From positions 1-20,041 of the forward strand of contig JBBBWG010012035.1 in the NCBI GenBank assembly GCA_037176905.1: a DNA stretch of 20,041 nucleotides, read 5' to 3'. Each line of letters starts with the position of its first letter. Position 1 is the stretch's first letter. Source of the stretch: Azolla pinnata (lineage: Eukaryota; Streptophyta; Polypodiopsida; Salviniales; Salviniaceae). The translations under genes and the position numbers were made by a program. The notes beneath the pieces were generated by a model. The model saw only the letters and a program-made list of their open reading frames with translations. It was not told the DNA's origin and made no database searches. This document shows positions 19,501-20,041 of this stretch, piece after piece.

Positions 19501-20041
19501 GCATGCAAGAAGACGAAGAAGGAGGAGGAGGAGGAGGAGGAGGAGAAGAAGGGCAAGGGCGATCGGAAGGTGGATGCAGACGATGGATGCACGATCGGAC
19601 GATCGAACGACGGCGACGGCGACGAGGATCGTCGATCGGAGGGCGGCGACGGCGGCGACGACAACGAGGATCGTCGATCGGAGAGGAACGACGACGGCGA
19701 TCGTCGATCGGAGAGGAACGACGACGACAACGATCGTCGATCGGAGAGGAACGACGACGACGGCAACGATCGTCGATCGGAGGGCGACGACGACGACGAC
19801 AACGATCGTCGATCGGAGAGGAACGACAAGGGCGATCGTCGCCGCCGCCGGCGGTCGAGGACGACGAGGACGACGACGACGGGGATGCTGTACGTGTGCA
19901 CGCACCGCACGCTGCTGGACCCGATCTTCCTGTCGGTCGCGCTGCGGCGGCGCGTGACGGCGGTGACGTACAGCCTGAGCCGCGTGTCGGAGGCGCTGTC
20001 GCCGATCCGCACGGTGCGGCTGACGCGCGACCGCGCGGCCG
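15652..20041 (+). CDS. GPAT: Plant sn-glycerol-3-phosphate acyltransferase (GPAT), GPAT1/2/3-like, 3' end outside the window
   Basis: Membrane enzyme transferring an acyl group from acyl-CoA to glycerol-3-phosphate (sn-2 in this land-plant family), usually at the ER, for cutin, suberin or pollen-wall lipids. Exon 1 is 15652-16734 (361 codons), intron GTAAGC...CAG is 16735-19020, and exon 2 runs from 19021 past the right edge; the intron is phase 0. The start is the first ATG after an in-frame TAG. A phosphatase-like N-terminal domain includes [12 protein letters not shown] (134-145) and a hydrophobic segment at about 149-185. Its DxDGT motif reads E122-L-H124-G-V, and the later GDR..D motif is also gone ([12 protein letters not shown]), so phosphatase activity is predicted lost. 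Exon 2 has [13 protein letters not shown] (385-397), a membrane segment (about 401-421), the acyltransferase motif H656-RTLL-D661 and [21 protein letters not shown]. Motifs after about 701 lie outside. Oddities are Ser/Ala and Thr/Ser-Pro runs in exon 1 and a 201-codon charged insertion at 448-648. The GPAT1/2/3 assignment rests on recalled family features. Confidence 0.9.
15905..15969 (+). repeat. Coding (TCG)n and (GCA)n runs in GPAT exon 1
   Basis: Two trinucleotide runs encode a poly-Ser stretch followed by a poly-Ala stretch just before the phosphatase-like domain. GPAT relatives have a much shorter and less biased N-terminal segment here. Confidence 0.85.
16486..16671 (+). repeat. Coding (ACG)n and Ser-Pro repeats in GPAT exon 1
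   Basis: (ACG)8 encodes Thr280-287 and is followed by four Ser codons. After a short Gln/Leu-rich stretch comes a Ser-Pro tract (about residues 306-339) built of TCGCCA hexamers. The CCTGATTCTTCCCTTCC motif is duplicated there with a 33-bp period (16588 and 16621). The tract sits between the phosphatase-like core and the conserved HTLSLCK segment at the end of the exon. Confidence 0.85.
16797..17780. repeat. (CAT/CAC/CGT)n trinucleotide repeat field in the GPAT intron
   Basis: Almost 1 kb of ACCATC, GTCATC and CACCAT units, with a non-repetitive gap at about 16907-17063. A 39-bp block (CTCACCATTACCACCGCTAT then CACCACCATCGTCACCATT) is duplicated at 17451 and 17490, showing local higher-order duplication. 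Open frames here encode only His, Ile/Thr, Asp or Met/Val runs and are repeat artefacts. Confidence 0.95.
17788..17825. repeat. (CCT)n pyrimidine tract
   Basis: A pure pyrimidine stretch of TCC/CTC triplets directly after the (CAT)n field. It is a homopyrimidine mirror-repeat type of sequence that could in principle form triplex DNA. Confidence 0.85.
17840..18779. other. Middle of the GPAT intron
   Basis: Mixed intron sequence with a (CTTT)n run at about 18036-18058 and a GGAT/GGATA-rich block at about 18503-18541. No exon was supported: the conserved protein sequence continues directly from 16734 to 19021 without a missing piece. Confidence 0.6.
18780..18935. repeat. 52-bp triplicate carrying a short hairpin
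   Basis: Three copies start at 18780, 18832 and 18884. Each reads CATCGAAATCGGAATCGATG (the first copy has one mismatch), a variable CTT/TTA stretch, then ATGAGCTGGGCTGAA or its variant ATAAGCTGGGCTGAA. Copies 2 and 3 contain a perfect 8-bp inverted repeat (CACATCGA / TCGATGTG) around an 8-base loop. Confidence 0.92.
18966..18992. repeat. (GTT)n run next to the 3' splice site of the GPAT intron
   Basis: About nine GTT units lie roughly 30 bp upstream of the AG at 19019-19020, where the branch point and pyrimidine tract would be expected. Confidence 0.93.
19279..19881 (+). repeat. In-frame 201-codon charged low-complexity insertion in GPAT
   Basis: The segment lies between the codons for RVRGAPP (ending 19278) and those for [10 protein letters not shown] (starting 19882), residues 448-648. 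The first half is Glu/Asp- and Lys-rich (poly-Glu at about 19306-19350 and 19522-19545). The second half has seven GATCGTCG-led units starting at 19627, 19669, 19699, 19732, 19768, 19804 and 19834, mostly encoding [14 protein letters not shown] peptides. There is no in-frame stop. The same DNA is also open in other frames because the repeats lack stop triplets, so openness alone is weak evidence for translation. The conserved protein on both sides in the same frame is stronger evidence. Confidence 0.85.

Noticed and set aside
18864..20012. Open frames on the minus strand and in the +2 frame across GPAT exon 2
   Set aside because: They share repeat DNA with the GPAT coding frame; only the frame in phase with 19021 joins the conserved motifs on both sides.

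Overview
The window is nuclear DNA from a flowering plant. It holds two protein-coding genes with spliceosomal introns, long AT-rich non-coding stretches, short inverted-repeat elements, CCCTAA/CCCTAAA telomere-type repeats and many trinucleotide microsatellites. The GPAT gene has almost exclusively G/C at third codon positions while the splicing-factor gene is mixed. That contrast is typical of monocots, so a monocot is my best guess; the species cannot be told from the sequence.

Layout. (1) 1-1777: non-coding sequence with an (AT)n tract, a 14-bp tandem repeat and a (GAT)n tract. (2) 1778-6213, minus strand: a complete 7-exon gene for a Crooked-neck-like (CRNKL1/Clf1/Syf3) spliceosomal HAT-repeat protein. 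I could join it exon by exon into 698 residues with no frame breaks. Its fourth intron probably carries a small inverted-repeat element. (3) 6214-6802: its 5' region, with several AAACCCTAA telo-boxes and a 40-bp interstitial telomere-like array. (4) 6803-15651: about 8.8 kb with no convincing gene. It contains a 442-bp MITE-like foldback element (8194-8635), a 120-bp tandem duplication, a degenerate minisatellite whose units end in TTAGGGTTT-like telo-box sequence (11049-11765), and an (AAT)n/(CTT)n block. (5) 15652 to the right edge, plus strand: a plant sn-glycerol-3-phosphate acyltransferase (GPAT), 5' complete and cut off by the window end. It has exon 1, a 2.29-kb intron packed with (CAT/CAC)n repeats, and exon 2 through the HxxxxD motif.

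Most notable: the GPAT reading frame stays open through about 201 codons of charged, repetitive sequence (19279-19881). This lies exactly between the conserved segment ending in GAPP and the catalytic HRTLLD motif, where relatives have only a short linker. The segment is built partly of 30-42-bp units that always vary in steps of three. It forms part of a locus-wide expansion of trinucleotide repeats covering the upstream region, 5' leader, exon 1, intron and exon 2. The N-terminal phosphatase-like domain has lost its catalytic aspartates, so the enzyme is predicted to act only as an acyltransferase.

The two genes are functionally unrelated (pre-mRNA splicing; extracellular-lipid or glycerolipid synthesis). 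They diverge from the intergenic region and nothing suggests they work together.
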